Part shown: positions 61,683-64,000 of the stretch, piece after piece
How the letters are laid out: the number at the start of each line of letters is the position of its first letter
Numbering within the stretch: position 1 is the stretch's first letter
Source: Pontibacter aydingkolensis
Lineage (GTDB): Bacteria > Bacteroidota > Bacteroidia > Cytophagales > Hymenobacteraceae
Reading direction: 5' to 3'
Length of the DNA stretch: 64,000 bases
Assembly: GCF_019443125.1 (NCBI RefSeq)
Contig: NZ_JAHYXK010000004.1
Location: 186,001-250,000, forward strand
Made by a program: the position numbers and the translations under genes
The notes under the pieces: model-generated
The model's input: the letters and a program-made list of their open reading frames with translations, nothing else
Databases searched by the model: none
Told to the model about the DNA's origin: nothing

Positions 61683-64000
61683 ATGAACACACCTATAATT
61701 CAAAGCAACGAGGTTAAACGCGTTATTCAGATTGCTCAGTCAATAGCCCGGGAACATCAACATGAGCACTTCTCTCCTGCTCATTTATTACGTGCTCTTC
61801 TTCATGAGGAAATAGGTGTTATAAAATTTTTAAAGTCAATAGATAAGGATGTTCATTATCTGAAAGAATGGGCTGAAGTCAGAATTGAGGGGCATCTCAA
61901 AGCATGTAGAGGTGTAAGTGAACCTACTGGAGACGACCGTGTAGTGGCTGTAATGGATGAAGCAGAAATTCTTAGATTACAGCTAAGCCATGATGAAGTA
62001 GATCCACTATGCGTATTAGCCGCACTTAGTAAGCCTAACGTAGCATTTACAAAAGAACAACTTAAAACCTTCCCGCTTTCAGCAGATGATGTAGTTGACA
62101 CATCCGTTGAGAATGCTCTTGTTCAGGCAGCCATCTCACCAGCCACTACTAATGGATCAAAAGTAGGAAGTGAAAAAAACACAACTAAAGCGCTTCATAA
62201 GTTTTGCATTGATAAAACATCACTAGCTAAAGAAGGTAAGATAGACCCCATTATAGGGCGTGACCGGGAAACACGAATGATGGTGGAGATACTGGGTAGA
62301 CGCACCAAACCTAATGTACTTATTGTTGGTGAGCCAGGTGTGGGTAAGACAGCTTTAGTAGATGGTTTTGCTTTAAATATCATCGCCAACAATGTACCAG
62401 CTCACCTTCAGAATTCATTCCTTTACGAATTAGACACAGGCGCTTTAGTTGCCGGCGCATCTTATAAAGGCGAAGTAGAAGATCGTCTGAAAAATATCAT
62501 TAAAGAATTGAAAGCGCTAGACAAGGCCATTCTATTCATTGACGAACTGCACACTTTTTTGGATAGTTCCAGCGCTGTCGGCTCGGGGGCAGCAAACCTA
62601 CTTAAGCCTGAGTTAGCACGAGGAGAAATAACTGTTATAGGTGCTACTACGAATGATGAGTTTAGAGAATTCATAGAGCCAGAGCAGGCATTCAACAGGC
62701 GCTTTGAAGTGCTACGAGTTGAGGAGCCAGATGTGGTATCAGCTACAAGAATGCTGCAAAAGCTTATTCCCTTTTACGAGCAGCATCACGGGGTACAGGT
62801 AGCACATGATGCACCAGAAGAAGCTGTAAATCTCGCCAAACGCTATGTAAAAGACAGGCGCTTACCTGATGCTGCCATCGACCTATTAGATAGAACTATG
62901 GCAGCGATCAGAATGGCTGACGAAACATCTGAAAAAGAATTAGCTACGCTACAGCAACAGCTCTTAACAATGACTGAGAATACTCATTCAATGGCAGATC
63001 TTCATTGGTTCAAAAGAGAGCTAAACAGTCGAATCAGCCCTATCCTACTCAGCCAACTAGAAGAGTCGGAAGATGATGAATTAGAAACACCTGAGGCACT
63101 GTATAATCATTTAACACAAGTGCTAGATGATTTGAGATCTCTGGCCACAGAGAAGAAAGGAAGTGTAGAAAAAGTTGACCTGGCGGCCGTTGTGGCACAC
63201 AAAACAGGTATTCCACTCGGTAAAATCCAAACAAAGGAGCGCGAAAAGTTGCTGGGTATGGAGGAGACCCTCCAGCAACGGGTGATTGGCCAGGATCAAG
63301 CGATAAAAGTAATTGCCGAGGCTATACTTGAAAACCGCTCCGGGCTTACAAAACTAGGGCAACCAATAGGTTCTTTCTTCTTCTTAGGACCAACTGGTAC
63401 TGGTAAAACGGAATTAGCTAAATCAATTGCGGATTTTCTCTTTAATGACGAATCTGCTATGATACGCTTCGATATGTCAGAGTTCAAAGAAGAACACTCT
63501 GCGGCCCTGTTATACGGTGCACCTCCAGGTTATGTAGGCTACAAAGAAGGTGGCCTGCTGGTAAACAAAATTCGGGAGAAGCCTTATGCCGTACTGCTTT
63601 TTGATGAGGTGGAAAAGGCACACCCTTCTGTGTTTGACGTATTTCTTCAGATACTTGATGAAGGCAAGCTGCATGACAGGTTAGGCAAAGAGGGTGACTT
63701 CTCGAATGCAGTAATTCTCTTCACTTCGAATATTGGTAGCGACTTTATTGTAAATCGATTTGAAGAACAAGGAACACTGCCTGCTTCATCCGAAATGATG
63801 GAAATTATGAGCAGGCACTTCCGACCAGAATTCTTGGCTCGTGTAACTGAAATAGTACCATTCGCTCCGATCACGGAAGAGAATGTAACTAAAATATTCA
63901 ACATCCATCTGAAGAAGTTACTTGAGACACTTAGTAAGCAAGGAATAACGCTTCAGATCACCAAACAGGCAGTCTTGAGCTTAGCGCTCTCCGGGTTTAC
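61683..64000 (+). CDS. ClpV/ClpB-type double AAA+ ATPase, cut by window end
   Basis: The reading frame runs from the ATG at 61683 to the window edge (772 codons seen). Residues 1-140 form a Clp N-terminal repeat domain (IAQSIAREHQHEHFSPAHLLRALLHEE). AAA1 has Walker A GEPGVGKT (216-223) and Walker B AILFIDELH; AAA2 has GPTGTGKT (569-576) and VLLFDEVEKAHPS. The middle domain is short and unlike ClpB, which fits ClpV (TssH), the sheath-recycling ATPase of type VI secretion. The next genes would confirm it. It follows the LysM gene by 38 bp. Confidence 0.88.
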   Translation, partial: MNTPIIQSNEVKRVIQIAQSIAREHQHEHFSPAHLLRALLHEEIGVIKFLKSIDKDVHYLKEWAEVRIEGHLKACRGVSEPTGDDRVVAVMDEAEILRLQLSHDEVDPLCVLAALSKPNVAFTKEQLKTFPLSADDVVDTSVENALVQAAISPATTNGSKVGSEKNTTKALHKFCIDKTSLAKEGKIDPIIGRDRETRMMVEILGRRTKPNVLIVGEPGVGKTALVDGFALNIIANNVPAHLQNSFLYELDTGALVAGASYKGEVEDRLKNIIKELKALDKAILFIDELHTFLDSSSAVGSGAANLLKPELARGEITVIGATTNDEFREFIEPEQAFNRRFEVLRVEEPDVVSATRMLQKLIPFYEQHHGVQVAHDAPEEAVNLAKRYVKDRRLPDAAIDLLDRTMAAIRMADETSEKELATLQQQLLTMTENTHSMADLHWFKRELNSRISPILLSQLEESEDDELETPEALYNHLTQVLDDLRSLATEKKGSVEKVDLAAVVAHKTGIPLGKIQTKEREKLLGMEETLQQRVIGQDQAIKVIAEAILENRSGLTKLGQPIGSFFFLGPTGTGKTELAKSIADFLFNDESAMIRFDMSEFKEEHSAALLYGAPPGYVGYKEGGLLVNKIREKPYAVLLFDEVEKAHPSVFDVFLQILDEGKLHDRLGKEGDFSNAVILFTSNIGSDFIVNRFEEQGTLPASSEMMEIMSRHFRPEFLARVTEIVPFAPITEENVTKIFNIHLKKLLETLSKQGITLQITKQAVLSLALSGF

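Noticed and set aside
62328..63410. Possible frameshift between the two AAA+ modules of ClpV
   Set aside because: I translated the stretch codon by codon; the frame is continuous from Walker A of AAA1 to Walker A of AAA2.
34450..64000. Second copy of the tRNA-Glu 3' end that would mark the other attachment site
   Set aside because: I looked for the GGGGTTCGATTCCCC-type sequence to the right of the tRNA and did not find one by eye, so no element end is annotated.

Overview
This window looks like the chromosome of a Bacteroidota bacterium, most likely order Cytophagales, family Hymenobacteraceae (Pontibacter-like). The evidence is the TAnnTTTG -7 promoter boxes, a DUF4290-murA pair, a complete MoxR/Bat operon, several Bacteroidota-restricted families (DUF4905, TIGR02757-type, DUF2200) and the very frequent AAGTATAAA/TTTATACTT string. 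The genus is inference; no rRNA gene is present to settle it.

Positions 1 to 34.2 kb are mostly housekeeping chromosome: an L,D-transpeptidase (cut by the window start), a Sel1/ankyrin protein, a PcrA/UvrD helicase, DUF4290-murA, several small accessory genes, a HipA-like kinase with DUF3037, menB, an RlmL-type RNA methyltransferase, a sodium/solute symporter, murB, two lipocalin-like lipoproteins, mutS2, a YhcH-family protein, a serine hydrolase, a LysM protein, an NfeD/ClpP-like membrane protease, kdsB, a SUI1 factor, a lipid kinase, a universal stress protein and gapA. Cell-wall and LPS genes (murA, murB, kdsB, L,D-transpeptidase) recur but are not in one operon. The spaces between these genes hold many inverted repeats.

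At 34.4 kb a tRNA-Glu gene marks the edge of an accessory region. A large serine recombinase gene on the minus strand runs into the tRNA and stops at its anticodon. Two uncharacterised genes follow, one of them MerR-like, and then a 1.3 kb non-coding stretch packed with a TTCCGTA motif. Next comes a complete type I restriction-modification system (hsdM-hsdS-hsdR, minus strand). The far end of the integrated element is not visible.

From 45 kb to the window end the DNA is visibly more AT-rich and holds one large envelope-associated locus: a LuxR-type DNA-binding protein; moxR, DUF58, a BatD/DUF4381-like gene and batA-B-C-D-E on the plus strand; a convergent minus-strand set of four exported proteins (two with a shared N-terminal domain, a giant TPR protein and a beta-barrel-like protein); then, divergently, a transmembrane Ser/Thr kinase, a LysM protein and a ClpV/ClpB-type double AAA+ ATPase cut by the window end. 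Kinase plus LysM plus ClpV suggests the start of a contractile (type VI-like) secretion cluster, but no sheath, tube or baseplate gene lies inside the window. This is the best candidate for an undescribed system: an envelope signalling and chaperone module built around a Bat operon and a ClpV unfoldase.
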